From Alteriqipengyuania bathyomarina_B (GTDB lineage: Bacteria; Pseudomonadota; Alphaproteobacteria; Sphingomonadales; Sphingomonadaceae): DNA of 64,000 nucleotides. The stretch covers positions 1,054,001 through 1,118,000 of the forward strand of contig NZ_JBCFZM010000001.1 of assembly GCF_038594605.1 (NCBI RefSeq). The letters are read 5' to 3'. The translations under genes and the position numbers were made by a program. The first letter of the stretch is position 1; the number at the start of each line of letters is the position of its first letter. This document shows positions 51,345 to 60,077 of this stretch, in pieces. The notes under the pieces are model-generated. The model worked only from the letters and a program-made list of their open reading frames with translations. It was not told the DNA's origin and made no database searches.

Positions 51345-51892
51345 GTGATTGGACGCCGCGAACTTCTGGGCATCGGGGTGGCGAGCACAGTGCTTTTTTA
51401 CGCCGTCATGGGCAAAGGCCTGCACGGTGCGTGCGAGGGTGAAACCGAAGCCCTTTCGGCGCAGGGAATGCGAACAGCCGATTCATGAGCTGGTTGCGTT
51501 TATGAACGAAGCTCCATCGCTTTCAGCGGATGCTGTTACCGAATGGGTCGATGCGCGCGATATCGAGGTCGACTCCGACTATCCGGTCTCGAAGAATGTA
51601 GGGGGCGTGCTCTACACCTTCCTCTTCTTTCAAGAGTTCCGCATGTGGGGGCGGAAAGCTCGATCCGGAACCGATCCGGCTCAAGGAAATCAATCTTATC
51701 ATAACGGTCGGCAATCAGGCGGCCTTCGAGTTCACCGTGGTCAGGAAGCAGTTCTTCCCTGCGGATGACGAGGGCTGCAATGGCCTGTTCGTGCATCCCG
51801 AATATTACGAACGGACCGAAACCGCATTCATTGCGCGGTTCCATGACAACAGGCTGGAGGGTTTCCGCGACTTCCCAGAGTGGTTCGCCTAG
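51345..51892 (+). pseudogene. gene for a Tat-signal-like secreted protein, broken by two frameshifts
   Basis: Coding character runs through three reading frames in turn. Frame A starts with a GTG at 51345: VIGRRELLGIGVASTVLFYA, a possible twin-arginine signal. Frame B covers about 51480-51652 (ELVAFMNEAPSLSADAVTEW then DSDYPVSKNVGGVLYTFLFF). Frame C runs from about 51653 to the TAG at 51892 (KLDPEPIRLKEINLIITVGN then EYYERTETAFIARFHDNRLE). Each switch matches one extra base; the second is at a run of five G (51647-51651). Intact, it would be about 180 residues. I recognise no family. It may be a decayed gene or hold sequencing indels. Confidence 0.65.
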
Positions 51893-52072
51893 GCTCGGAA
51901 CGACCGGATTGCTGAATCTGCAGCCGACGGAATTCAAATTCGGAGAGCCGGACGACCGTTGAAGAGCGTTGCCCACAACAATCCGCGCGCGATGGCCCTT
52001 TAGTCAATGTCCCTTTATACCGTAGCAAGGACGGTTTAGCATCGCGACAATCACAATCGGGGAGAGGTTTTC
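51893..52072 (+). other. intergenic region upstream of the S9 peptidase
   Basis: The 180 bp after the broken gene hold no gene I can support. The ribosome binding site GGGGAGAGG lies 6-14 bases before the peptidase ATG. No terminator or operator is evident. With the region 51224-51344, which also shows nothing clear, it flanks the pseudogene on both sides. Confidence 0.5.
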
Positions 52073-54175
52073 ATGTTCCTTGGCCATAACGTCGCTCGCC
52101 GCTCGATTCTGGGCTTCGGTTGCGCTGCAGGCGCGCTCGCGCTAGCCGCCGTGCCTTCGATCGCCCGCAATTCCGGCGCACACAGCTCTGCCGCTCAAAC
52201 GGACCCCAGCATGACCGCAAACACACCCGCCGCCTCGGCACCGATGATCCCGCGCGAAGCCCTGTTCGGCAATCCGACCAAGGCCGGCGGCCAGATCAGC
52301 CCCGACGGCAAATGGATTTCGTGGCTCGCGCCGTCGAACGGCGTGCTCAATGTCTGGATGGCTCCGGCTGACGACCTCGACGATGCCAAGGTCATGACCA
52401 AGGCCAGCGACCGCCCGATCCGCCAGTATTTCTGGGCACCGGACAGCCAGAGCCTGCTCTACATCCAGGACAAGGGCGGGGACGAGAACTTCCTGCTTTA
52501 CGGCGTGAACGTGGAAACGGGCGTCGAGACGACGCTGACCGATTTCGAGAACACGCGCGTCCAGCTCGTCGGCGGGTCGGACAGGATCAAGGACAAGATC
52601 CTCGTCGGGCTCAACAACCGCGATCCTCAGTATCACGACGTCCACATGCTCGACCTCAACACGGGCGAGCTGACGATGCTGATCGAGAACGAGAGCTATG
52701 CGGGCTTCGTGGCGGACGACAATCTCGACGTGCGCCTGGCCCTGCGGCCCAATGCGGAAGGCGGAATGGATTTCTTCCGCGTGTCGGGCAATGAGGTGGA
52801 GGAAGAGCCCTTCGGGCGCACGGAGCTCGAGGATTCGCTCACCACGAGCCCGGCCGGGTTCACCACCGACGGCAAGACGCTCTACTGGCTCGACAGCCGC
52901 GGTCGCAACACCGCCGCGCTGATCGCGATGGATGTCGAGACGGGCGAGAAGCGCGTGATCGCGCAGGATGAGCGGGCCGATATCGGTGGCTCGATCAGCG
53001 ACCAGGAAACCGGGGAGATCGAGGCCTATTCGGTCAACTATCTCAAGAACGAGTGGACCGCGCTCGATCCCGAGATCGGGGAAGCGCTGAAGTTCCTGGA
53101 AGCCAATCTCGAAGGCGAGTTCGGCATCTCCTCGCGAACCGAAGACGACACGAAATGGATTGTCGGCAACGATCCCGTCGTCGCACCCGCCAAGTCCTAC
53201 CTCTTCGACCGCGAGGCGGGCACGCTCACCCAGCTTTACGTCACCCGGCCCGAGCTGGAAGGCGCGCCGCTGCAACCGATGCACGCGCTGGAGCTCAAGA
53301 GCCGCGACGGGCTCACCTTGCCCTCCTACCTCACGCTGCCGCCGGGTAGCGACAGCGATGGCGACGGCAAGCCCGACGCCGCCGTGCCGATGGTGCTGCT
53401 GGTCCACGGCGGACCGTGGGCGCGCGACGGCTATGGCTACAACGGCTATCACCAATGGCTCGCCAATCGCGGCTATGCCGTGCTGAGCGTCAATTACCGC
53501 GGCTCGACCGGGTTCGGGAAGGACTTCATCAACGCGTCCAACCTGCAATGGTCCAAGACCATGCATGACGACCTGATCGATGCGACCCGCTGGGCGATCG
53601 ACGAAGGCATCGCGATCGAAGACAAGGTCGCGATCATGGGCGGCTCCTACGGCGGCTACGCCACACTGGTCGGGCTGACCTACACGCCCGACACCTTTGC
53701 TTGCGGCGTCGATATCGTCGGCCCGTCCAACCTCGAAACCCTGCTCTCCACCATTCCGCCCTACTGGGCGCCGATCATTTCGCAGTTCCACGAGCGGATG
53801 GGCAATCCCGAAACGCCCGAGGGCAAGCAGCTGCTGATCGACGCCAGCCCGCTCTACAAGGCGGACGAGATCATCCGCCCGCTACTGATCGGCCAGGGCG
53901 CCAACGATCCGCGCGTCAATCAGGCGGAAAGCGATCAGATCGTCGCTGCGATGAAGGAAAAGGGCATTCCGGTGACCTATGTCCTCTACCCGGACGAGGG
54001 CCACGGCTTCGCCAAACCCGCCAACAACATCGCCTTCAACGCGGTGACCGAGAACTTCCTCGCCACCTGCCTCGGCGGCCGGGCCGAACCGATCCGCGAT
54101 ACGGTGAAACAGTCGACCGCCGAAATCGTCGAAGGGGCGGACTTCGTCCAGGGCCTGAGCGCGGCGATCGAGTAA
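52073..54175 (+). CDS. S9 family peptidase (prolyl oligopeptidase type), exported
   Basis: A 700-residue alpha/beta-hydrolase peptidase with a beta-propeller. The N-terminus has a twin-arginine-like signal (VARRSILGFGCAAGALALAA) ending near residue 32. The propeller spans about 55-420. The catalytic domain has the nucleophile Ser525 in MGGSYGGYATLVGLTY, Asp612 in GANDPRVNQAESDQ and His644 in DEGHGFAKP. It resembles dipeptidyl- and acylaminoacyl-peptidases, common in sphingomonads for peptide use. The ATG at 52073 has GGGGAGAGG upstream. A repeat element follows its stop by 12 bp. Confidence 0.93.
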   Translation: MFLGHNVARRSILGFGCAAGALALAAVPSIARNSGAHSSAAQTDPSMTANTPAASAPMIPREALFGNPTKAGGQISPDGKWISWLAPSNGVLNVWMAPADDLDDAKVMTKASDRPIRQYFWAPDSQSLLYIQDKGGDENFLLYGVNVETGVETTLTDFENTRVQLVGGSDRIKDKILVGLNNRDPQYHDVHMLDLNTGELTMLIENESYAGFVADDNLDVRLALRPNAEGGMDFFRVSGNEVEEEPFGRTELEDSLTTSPAGFTTDGKTLYWLDSRGRNTAALIAMDVETGEKRVIAQDERADIGGSISDQETGEIEAYSVNYLKNEWTALDPEIGEALKFLEANLEGEFGISSRTEDDTKWIVGNDPVVAPAKSYLFDREAGTLTQLYVTRPELEGAPLQPMHALELKSRDGLTLPSYLTLPPGSDSDGDGKPDAAVPMVLLVHGGPWARDGYGYNGYHQWLANRGYAVLSVNYRGSTGFGKDFINASNLQWSKTMHDDLIDATRWAIDEGIAIEDKVAIMGGSYGGYATLVGLTYTPDTFACGVDIVGPSNLETLLSTIPPYWAPIISQFHERMGNPETPEGKQLLIDASPLYKADEIIRPLLIGQGANDPRVNQAESDQIVAAMKEKGIPVTYVLYPDEGHGFAKPANNIAFNAVTENFLATCLGGRAEPIRDTVKQSTAEIVEGADFVQGLSAAIE

Positions 54176-54187
54176 GGTTGTAACGGG

Positions 54188-54306
54188 CCCCTCATCCAAG
54201 CAGCGGTAGCGCACTGCATGCGCAACCTTCGCTATCCTTCTCCGTGAGGGAGAAGGATACGCAGCCTCGGCAGCTTGCTGCCCTAGGCGCAGTTGGATGA
54301 GGGGGC
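54188..54306. repeat. cloverleaf-like palindromic repeat after the S9 peptidase gene
   Basis: The outer stem is a perfect 12 bp inverted repeat, CCCCTCATCCAA (54188-54199) with TTGGATGAGGGG (54293-54304). Inside are three hairpins: GCGCA/TGCGC (54209-54223), ATCCTTCTCC/GGAGAAGGAT (54234-54258) and GGCAGC-TT-GCTGCC (54269-54282). Together they form a four-way fold of about 117 bases, followed by seven T residues. It looks like a REP/MITE-type repeat and may also terminate transcription of the peptidase gene. Confidence 0.75.
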
Positions 54307-54360
54307 TTTTTTTCGCCTGCTCGCTGCGCCATGTACTTCTCAGGGAATGCGGAGCTATTC

Positions 54361-55167
54361 ATGAAAAAGGCGATTTTCATCACCGGCGGGGCGTCGGGCA
54401 TCGGGCGCGCCATTGCGCAGCGGTTTGCGAAGGGCGGCTGGTTCGTCGGCCTCGGCGATGTCGACCAGAAGGGCATGACCGAAACCCAGCACGAGATCGG
54501 CCTGGGCTTCAGCTTCAGCCACAAGTTCGATGTGCGCGACCGCGATGCATGGGACGAAGCGCTGGGCGCTTTCGCCATGGCCGCAGGCGGACGGATCGAT
54601 GTGGTCGCCAATAATGCGGGCATCCCGCTGGGCGGCACGCTCGACCAGAACAGCGTCGAGGAGATCGAACGCTGCCTCGATATCAACCTCAAGGGTGTGC
54701 TCTTCGGCGCACAGGCGGCGTTGCCCCACCTGAAGAAAACTGCGCCGGGATCATGCCTGCTCAACACCGCCAGTGCAGCGGGGATTTATGGCACAGCGGG
54801 CGCGAGCGTCTATTCGGCGACAAAGTTCGGCGTACGGGCGATCACCGAAAGCCTCGACGGCGAATGGGCCTCGCACGGCATCAAGGTCCGCTCGATCATG
54901 CCGAGCTTCATCGAAACCCCGCTGATCGATCAGGTACCCAACGCGCAGAGCAACGAAGCGATTCGCGACCGCGTGCTCGCCGCCGGGCTCGAGATCACGC
55001 CCGTCGCCGATGTCGCCGAGGCCGCGTGGGACGCGGTGCATGGCGACAAGCTGCACACGCTGGTGGGCAAGACCTCCAAGCGCCTCCACTTCGCATCGCG
55101 CTGGCTGCCGGGTAAGGTGCGCAAGCAAACGCGCGCCCGGGCAGAGGGCCCGATGGGGGGCGGTTAG
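54361..55167 (+). CDS. short-chain dehydrogenase/reductase
   Basis: A classical SDR of 268 residues. The Rossmann motif TGGASGIG is at 8-15, NNAG at 84-87, catalytic Ser138 in NTASAAGIYG and Tyr151-x3-Lys155 (YSATK). The C-terminus is basic (KVRKQTRARAEGPMGGG), with no TM helix. The substrate is not evident; family members act on alcohols, ketones or acyl chains. The start is the ATG at 54361 with GGAG upstream; an ATG at 54331 would add ten residues but lies just after the repeat. It converges on the pterin dehydratase gene with a 65 bp gap containing a short palindrome. Confidence 0.88.
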   Translation: MKKAIFITGGASGIGRAIAQRFAKGGWFVGLGDVDQKGMTETQHEIGLGFSFSHKFDVRDRDAWDEALGAFAMAAGGRIDVVANNAGIPLGGTLDQNSVEEIERCLDINLKGVLFGAQAALPHLKKTAPGSCLLNTASAAGIYGTAGASVYSATKFGVRAITESLDGEWASHGIKVRSIMPSFIETPLIDQVPNAQSNEAIRDRVLAAGLEITPVADVAEAAWDAVHGDKLHTLVGKTSKRLHFASRWLPGKVRKQTRARAEGPMGGG

Positions 55168-55195
55168 TTCGGCAGTTCCCTATCGCGAACCATAC

Positions 55196-55218
55196 ACCTC
55201 CCAGGCGGGGTGGGAGGT
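55196..55218. terminator. palindrome between convergent SDR and phhB genes
   Basis: A perfect 8 bp inverted repeat, ACCTCCCA (55196-55203) with TGGGAGGT (55211-55218) and a 7-base loop, sits between two convergent genes. It could serve both strands as a weak terminator, or be a remnant of the GC-rich repeats seen elsewhere in the window. There is no T tract on either side. Confidence 0.4.
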
Positions 55219-55232
55219 CCGGCCGGAGAAAA

Positions 55233-55520
55233 CTAAAGCGCGTTGATCGCTTTCGCCATTTCGACATCGCGTTGCGACAGGCCATCGGCATCATGCGTGG
55301 TCAGCGCGATTTCCACGGTGTTGTAGACATTGGACCATTCGGGATGGTGGTCGTGCCTCTCGGCGAGCAGCGCGACCCGGCTCATGAAGGCCCATGCCTC
55401 GCTGAAATCGGCGAACTTAAAGGTCCGCTCGATCGCGTCGCGGTCGCTCGCCATCGACCATCCGTCGAGTGCGGACAGCCAGTTCTTGCGTTCGCTCTCG
55501 CTCAGTTTCTCAACTGCCAT
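55233..55520 (-). CDS. phhB: 4a-hydroxytetrahydrobiopterin dehydratase
   Basis: Pterin-4a-carbinolamine dehydratase, recycling the cofactor of aromatic amino acid hydroxylases. The 95 residues end with the family signature: SRVALLAERHDHHPEWSNVY and NTVEIALTTHDADGLSQRDVEMA, including the HHPEW catalytic histidines and the THDxxGL turn. The start is ATG at 55520 with AAGGA at about -9; a GTG one codon earlier is equally possible. No phenylalanine hydroxylase gene is in the window. Confidence 0.93.
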   Translation of the reverse strand: MAVEKLSESERKNWLSALDGWSMASDRDAIERTFKFADFSEAWAFMSRVALLAERHDHHPEWSNVYNTVEIALTTHDADGLSQRDVEMAKAINAL

Positions 55521-55583
55521 CACAGATCCTTCCTTGCCGCATGATATTGCCGTTGGCCGGGCTCTCGCCTAACCCGCACGGCC

Positions 55584-56162
55584 ATGCAAGCCCGCCTCTC
55601 TGCCACGGACCTCGCCTGCAGACGTGGCGAGCGCCTGCTGTTCCGCAAGCTGACGCTCGATCTGCGCCCCGGCGACATGCTCGAGATCCGCGGGCCCAAT
55701 GGCGTGGGCAAGACCAGCCTGCTGCGCATCCTTGCCGGGCTCGCGGAGCCTTTCGCGGGCGAAGTGCAACGCAAAGGCGAAGTCGGACTGGTGGATGCCA
55801 GGCATGCGCTCGATCTGGATCGCAGACTGGGGGACACACTCAATTTCTGGGGACGGCTGGACGGGTGCACGGACCCCGCAGCCGCCATCGCCGCGACCCA
55901 GATCGAAACCCTGCTCGATATTCCGGTCGGCTACCTTTCGACCGGACAGAAGCAGCGCGCGGCGATCGCGCGGTTGCTGGCCCGCCATCGCCCCATCTGG
56001 TTGCTGGACGAGGCTTTTGCCGGGCTCGACACTGCCGCCCAGGGCATGCTGGCGGACCTGGTCCGGGAGCATTGCGAGACAGGCGGGCTCTGCGCGTTCG
56101 TGTCGCACCAGCCGGTTGACCTGCCCGCCCGGGTGCTCGATCTGGCGGGGTACGCGGCGTGA
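55584..56162 (+). CDS. ccmA: heme exporter ATP-binding protein CcmA
   Basis: ATPase of the CcmABCD system that releases heme to the CcmE chaperone for cytochrome c maturation. The 192 residues have Walker A GPNGVGKTS near 37-45, the signature LSTGQKQR near 119-126 and Walker B PIWLLDEAFAGLD. The short length is normal for CcmA. It is divergent from phhB, with a 63 bp gap, and overlaps ccmB by GTGA. Confidence 0.94.
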   Translation: MQARLSATDLACRRGERLLFRKLTLDLRPGDMLEIRGPNGVGKTSLLRILAGLAEPFAGEVQRKGEVGLVDARHALDLDRRLGDTLNFWGRLDGCTDPAAAIAATQIETLLDIPVGYLSTGQKQRAAIARLLARHRPIWLLDEAFAGLDTAAQGMLADLVREHCETGGLCAFVSHQPVDLPARVLDLAGYAA

Positions 56163-56815
56163 GAACCTTTGCGATCCTGCTGCGCCGCGATCTGGCGATC
56201 CTGCTGCCGGGCGGAGCGCGCGGCTCTGCCTTCCTGCCCCTCATCTTCTTCCTGCTGGTCGCGGTGCTGTTCCCCTTCGCGGTCGGGCCCGAACCCACAC
56301 TGCTCGCGCGGACCGGCGGCGGCGTGCTGTGGATTGCAACGCTGCTCGCCAGCATCCTCCCCCTCGACCGGCTGGTTGCCGCAGACCGCGAGGCTGGCGT
56401 ATTCGATCAACTACGCCTGCGCGGCATCAGCGAAGAGGTGGCGATGACCGCGCGTCTGCTCGCCCATTGGCTGTGTTTCGCACCGCTGATGATCCTCGCC
56501 ACCCTGCCCGCCGCCGCATTGCTTTCACTGAGCGGCGAAACGCTGGCGCGGCTTGTGGTGAGCCTCATCGCAGGCACGCCGGGGCTTGCCGCGATCGGCC
56601 TGATCACCGCCGCATTGCTCGCTAGCTTGCGTGCAGGTACCGCGCTTGCTGGCTTGTTGCTCGCCCCGATTGCCGTACCGCTGGTGATTTTCGGTGCCGG
56701 ACATCTGGCGCGCGACGACCTGTCCGGCGCTCTGTTCGCTGGCGCATTCAGCCTGGTGTTGTGCGCAATAGCGCCCTTCGCCGCCGCGGCTGCGATCCGG
56801 GCTGCGAGGGATTAG
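56159..56815 (+). CDS. ccmB: heme exporter membrane protein CcmB
   Basis: Membrane partner of CcmA. The 218 residues have about six TM helices; the N-terminus RTFAILLRRDLAILLPGGAR, the motif DRLVAADREAGVFDQLRLRG near 64-83 and the end SLVLCAIAPFAAAAAIRAA are family-like. The start is the GTG at 56159 that overlaps the ccmA stop. ccmC and the rest of the cytochrome c maturation genes are not in the window; map follows on the opposite strand. Confidence 0.93.
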   Translation: MRTFAILLRRDLAILLPGGARGSAFLPLIFFLLVAVLFPFAVGPEPTLLARTGGGVLWIATLLASILPLDRLVAADREAGVFDQLRLRGISEEVAMTARLLAHWLCFAPLMILATLPAAALLSLSGETLARLVVSLIAGTPGLAAIGLITAALLASLRAGTALAGLLLAPIAVPLVIFGAGHLARDDLSGALFAGAFSLVLCAIAPFAAAAAIRAARD

Positions 56816-56831
56816 AAGAGCCGTCGACGGG

Positions 56832-57659
56832 TCAATAAGGCGGCTTGTCGCGGCCCGTCGGGCTGAGGGTGAAGATTTCCACCCCATCCTCGGTAATGCC
56901 GAGCGAGTGCTCGAACTGCGCGGAGAGCGACTTGTCGCGGCTTACCGCCGTCCATCCGTCGCCGAGCACTTTGGCCCACGGCTTGCCCGCGTTGAGCATC
57001 GGCTCGATCGTGAAGAACATGCCCGGCTTCAGTTCAGGGCCCGTGCCCGCGACGCCCACATGGACCACTTCGGGCGCGTCGTGAAACAGCCGCCCCAGCC
57101 CGTGCCCGCAAAATTCGCGGACGACGCCGTAGCGGTGCTGCTTGGCATGCGCCTCGATCGCGGCGCCGATATCGCCAAGCCGCGCACCGGGCTTCCCGGC
57201 TGCTTCGATGCCGATCATCAGCGCCTCGTGCGTCGCCTCGACCAGCTTCTTCGCCTTCAATGGCGGGTCGCCGGCGAAGAACATGCGGCTGGTGTCGCCA
57301 TGCCAGCCGTCGAGCAGCGGGGTCACATCGATATTGACGATATCGCCGTCCTTCAGCGTCTTCTCGCTCGGGATGCCGTGGCAGATCACGTGGTTGATCG
57401 AGATGCAGCAGCTGTGCGTGTAGCCGCGATATCCCAGCGTCGCCGGGACCGCGCCCGCATCGAGCATCATGCCCCGCACCGCATCGTCGATACTGGCGGT
57501 CGTCACGCCGGGCTGCACCAGTTCGGGCATCGCATCGAGGATGTCGGCGGCCAGCCGCCCGGCCTTGCGCATGCCTTCGAACCCTTCGGGCCCGTGCAGC
57601 TTGATCGTGCCGTCGCGGTAGACTTCGGTTTCGCTGTCGATGGTCTGATATTCGTTCAT
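56832..57659 (-). CDS. map: methionine aminopeptidase, type I
   Basis: Removes the initiator methionine from nascent proteins. The 275 residues have the pita-bread fold with the metal ligands Asp111, Asp122, His186, Glu219 and Glu250 and the substrate-contact His94 (VICHGIPSE). EFCGHGLGRLFHD and FTIEPMLNAG carry the third and fourth ligands. The N-terminal 20 residues (MNEYQTIDSETEVYRDGTIK) are longer than in E. coli, usual in sphingomonads. The ATG at 57659 fits. Confidence 0.97.
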   Translation of the reverse strand: MNEYQTIDSETEVYRDGTIKLHGPEGFEGMRKAGRLAADILDAMPELVQPGVTTASIDDAVRGMMLDAGAVPATLGYRGYTHSCCISINHVICHGIPSEKTLKDGDIVNIDVTPLLDGWHGDTSRMFFAGDPPLKAKKLVEATHEALMIGIEAAGKPGARLGDIGAAIEAHAKQHRYGVVREFCGHGLGRLFHDAPEVVHVGVAGTGPELKPGMFFTIEPMLNAGKPWAKVLGDGWTAVSRDKSLSAQFEHSLGITEDGVEIFTLSPTGRDKPPY

Positions 57660-57697
57660 GGCGCGCTAGATACGCACGAAGCGGCCAAAAAGCGAGA

Positions 57698-58513
57698 TCA
57701 AGAAACGAAATCCTCGCGATAGCGCGGCTTCACCGCCTCGCGGATCGCATCGTCGACGCTCAGCTCGACCTCGTAATCGCCCTCAACATATGGCCCGGCG
57801 ACATAGGGCGCGGCGTACAGCATCACCCGGTCGAACTTCTTGCCGTTGGAGAGCAGGACGAGCTCCAGCTCTTCGATCTCGGGACACCGATTGAAGGTGT
57901 CGTCGCCCTCATCCAGCTCGCCGCCGCGCCGCGCCATGCGCTGTGAATCGAGCGCGTTGCAGTATCGCTCCCCCAGCGCCTTCTCCAGGGCATCCTGAGA
58001 TTCGAACAGCATGATGGGTTCGAGCAGGCGCTGCGCGCCTGAATGCCACAGCACGCTGGAAAGACCGTAATTGCCGTGCGCTCCGCCAAAATAGGTCGCA
58101 CCGTTTTCAATCAGGCTCAGCCAGTCATCGGTCTGCCCGGCGAGCTTCCATTCGATGGTGACCATGTAGCGGTTGTAGGGGAAACCTTCTTCGCGCGCTT
58201 CCTGGCTCGCTTCGCGGGCCGCGCGCTGCAGGTCGGCCTCCTCGCGGTTCGCCTGTTGGTCGAGCCTGTCCCTGAGAGCAGGCACCGAGCCGAGTGTTTC
58301 GGGATAGGAGAACGAGAAGGCGTAAAGGTCGCTCTCTTCCGAAATCTCGCGCGCGGTTGCAGTATCGCCGGCCCCGGCACCCTCGCCAGAGGTCGCGTCG
58401 GTAGCGGTGCCGCCATCCTCCACGCCCGCCTCGCGCTCGAGCTCCTCGGGCGAGGTGCAGGCGGCGAGTCCGAGCAAGCCAGCTATCAGAAGCTTCGCGA
58501 AACTTCCGGTCAT
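57698..58513 (-). CDS. lipoprotein with DUF3298/DUF4163-like domain
   Basis: A 271-residue protein. The lipobox is LLGLAAC near 15-21, followed by a Glu/Ala/Gly-rich linker to about 65. The domain contains SDLYAFSFSYPETLG, NRYMVTIEWKLAGQTDDWLS, YFGGAHGNYGLSSVLWHSG and LEPIMLFE, matching the DUF4163/DUF3298 (PdaC/RsiV-like) pattern, whose NGGAHGxxxL element is visible as FGGAHGNYGLS. The domain binds peptidoglycan-type or lysozyme-like ligands in some homologues; that is not shown here. The ATG at 58513 gives a normal signal. It is divergent from the aminopeptidase gene. Confidence 0.82.
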   Translation of the reverse strand: MTGSFAKLLIAGLLGLAACTSPEELEREAGVEDGGTATDATSGEGAGAGDTATAREISEESDLYAFSFSYPETLGSVPALRDRLDQQANREEADLQRAAREASQEAREEGFPYNRYMVTIEWKLAGQTDDWLSLIENGATYFGGAHGNYGLSSVLWHSGAQRLLEPIMLFESQDALEKALGERYCNALDSQRMARRGGELDEGDDTFNRCPEIEELELVLLSNGKKFDRVMLYAAPYVAGPYVEGDYEVELSVDDAIREAVKPRYREDFVS

Positions 58514-58584
58514 TATGGCACAATTCCCTTTCAACGACGCGATTCCGGTTGAGCATGCGCGCCATCCTCGCCATGCACAATATA

Positions 58585-59979
58585 ATGACAAAGACTGCTT
58601 TGATAGAGGCCGATAAGGGCCAGAACGCGATCGACCTCCACCTCGTCAACGATGCAGGCTTCGCCGAATGGGCACGCAAGCTCAGCGATACGCAGCGCGC
58701 GATGCTCGATGCACAGGGCTTTACCGGCAAGGGATACGAGACCGCAATCGTCCCCGCCACGCCCGGCAACGGCGCACCATGGTTCGCAGTGGGCGGTGTC
58801 GCCAACCCCGAGGATCTTTCGAGCTGGTGCCTTGCGCGGCTCGCCGAAGTGCTGCCTGCGGGCACCTATCGCCTGCAGGGGCGAGAGCCCGGGCCCGCGC
58901 TGCACGGCTGGCAGACTGCACAATACAAGAACCTCGCCTATCGTAGCGATGCCGAGCCGACCGGCGCGAAGATACTGCTGACCAAGGACGCCAATGCGAT
59001 CGAGCCCGCCATCGCGGAGGCGCAGGCGGTCACTCTCGTCAAACGGCTGGTCGACACGCCGCCCGAAGATATGGGCCCCGCCGCGCTCGAAGAAGAGATC
59101 GAGGCGATGGCCAAGGCGCATGACGCGAAACTGGAAGTGACGCGCGGCGATCAGCTGGAACAGAAGTACCCGCTGGTCCACGCGGTCGGCCGCGCTGCGG
59201 CGCGCCATCATGCGCCGCGCATCATGCATCTGACGTGGGGCAAGAAAGACGCGCCGGTGCTGGCAATCGTCGGCAAGGGCGTCACCTTCGATTCGGGCGG
59301 TCTCGACATCAAGTCGAGCGCCGGCATGGCGCTGATGAAGAAGGATATGGGCGGCGCAGCCCATGCCATCGCGCTCGCCAAGCTGGTGATGAGCCAGAAC
59401 CTGCCAGTCCGACTGCACCTGCTGGTACCCGCGGTCGAGAATGCGATTTCGGGCAATGCTCTGCGCCCCGGCGACATCGTGAAGAGCCGCAAGGGCCTGA
59501 CTGTCGAGATCACCAATACCGACGCCGAGGGCCGCCTTATCCTGGCCGACGCGCTCGACCGGGCGAGCGAGGAAAACCCCGAGCTCATGATCGACTTCGC
59601 CACGCTGACCGGCGCGGCGCGCGTGGCGCTGGGGCCGGACTTCCCCGCGCTGATGACGCGGCGCGACGAAACCGCCGAGGCGCTGATCGCGGCGGGCAAG
59701 AGCCACGACGACGAGCCGTGGCGTCTGCCGCTCCCCGGGATTTACCGTGAATGGCTCGATTCCCCGCTCGCCGACTGCATCAACGCGCCCAAGAACGGTT
59801 TTGCGGGCGCGAGCGTGGCGGGGCTGTTCCTCGACCAGTTCGTTGGCGAGGATATCGACTGGGCCCATTTCGATACCTATGGCTGGCGCCCGACCGCCAA
59901 GCCGGGGCGCGCGAAGGGTGGCGAGGCCTACGGTTTGCGGGCGAGCTGGCACATGCTGCGCGCGCGTTTCGGGGCATAA
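58585..59979 (+). CDS. M17 family leucyl aminopeptidase
   Basis: A zinc/manganese leucine aminopeptidase. The 464 residues show GKGVTFDSGGLDIKSSAGMA, the LKKDMGG-type sequence MKKDMGGAAHAIALAK and the M17 signature NTDAEGRLILADALD. The N-terminal domain is shorter than in E. coli PepA, as in sphingomonad homologues. Start is uncertain: ATGs at 58573 and 58585 both fit and no clear ribosome binding site is visible; I use 58585 (MTKTALIEADKG). An SH3-like gene follows by 98 bp. Confidence 0.9.
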   Translation: MTKTALIEADKGQNAIDLHLVNDAGFAEWARKLSDTQRAMLDAQGFTGKGYETAIVPATPGNGAPWFAVGGVANPEDLSSWCLARLAEVLPAGTYRLQGREPGPALHGWQTAQYKNLAYRSDAEPTGAKILLTKDANAIEPAIAEAQAVTLVKRLVDTPPEDMGPAALEEEIEAMAKAHDAKLEVTRGDQLEQKYPLVHAVGRAAARHHAPRIMHLTWGKKDAPVLAIVGKGVTFDSGGLDIKSSAGMALMKKDMGGAAHAIALAKLVMSQNLPVRLHLLVPAVENAISGNALRPGDIVKSRKGLTVEITNTDAEGRLILADALDRASEENPELMIDFATLTGAARVALGPDFPALMTRRDETAEALIAAGKSHDDEPWRLPLPGIYREWLDSPLADCINAPKNGFAGASVAGLFLDQFVGEDIDWAHFDTYGWRPTAKPGRAKGGEAYGLRASWHMLRARFGA

Positions 59980-60077
59980 TCGCCGATGCACGAAACACCC
60001 GAACCGCTGCGAGGTTGTTTGCGCGGCGACAGCGGGCTAAGCGCGCATGCTAGACAAATGACAATCGACGCGCCCCA

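Noticed and set aside
51349..51768. An intact 139-residue gene
   Set aside because: The good coding stretch is only in its middle; both ends continue in other frames, so it was called part of a pseudogene.
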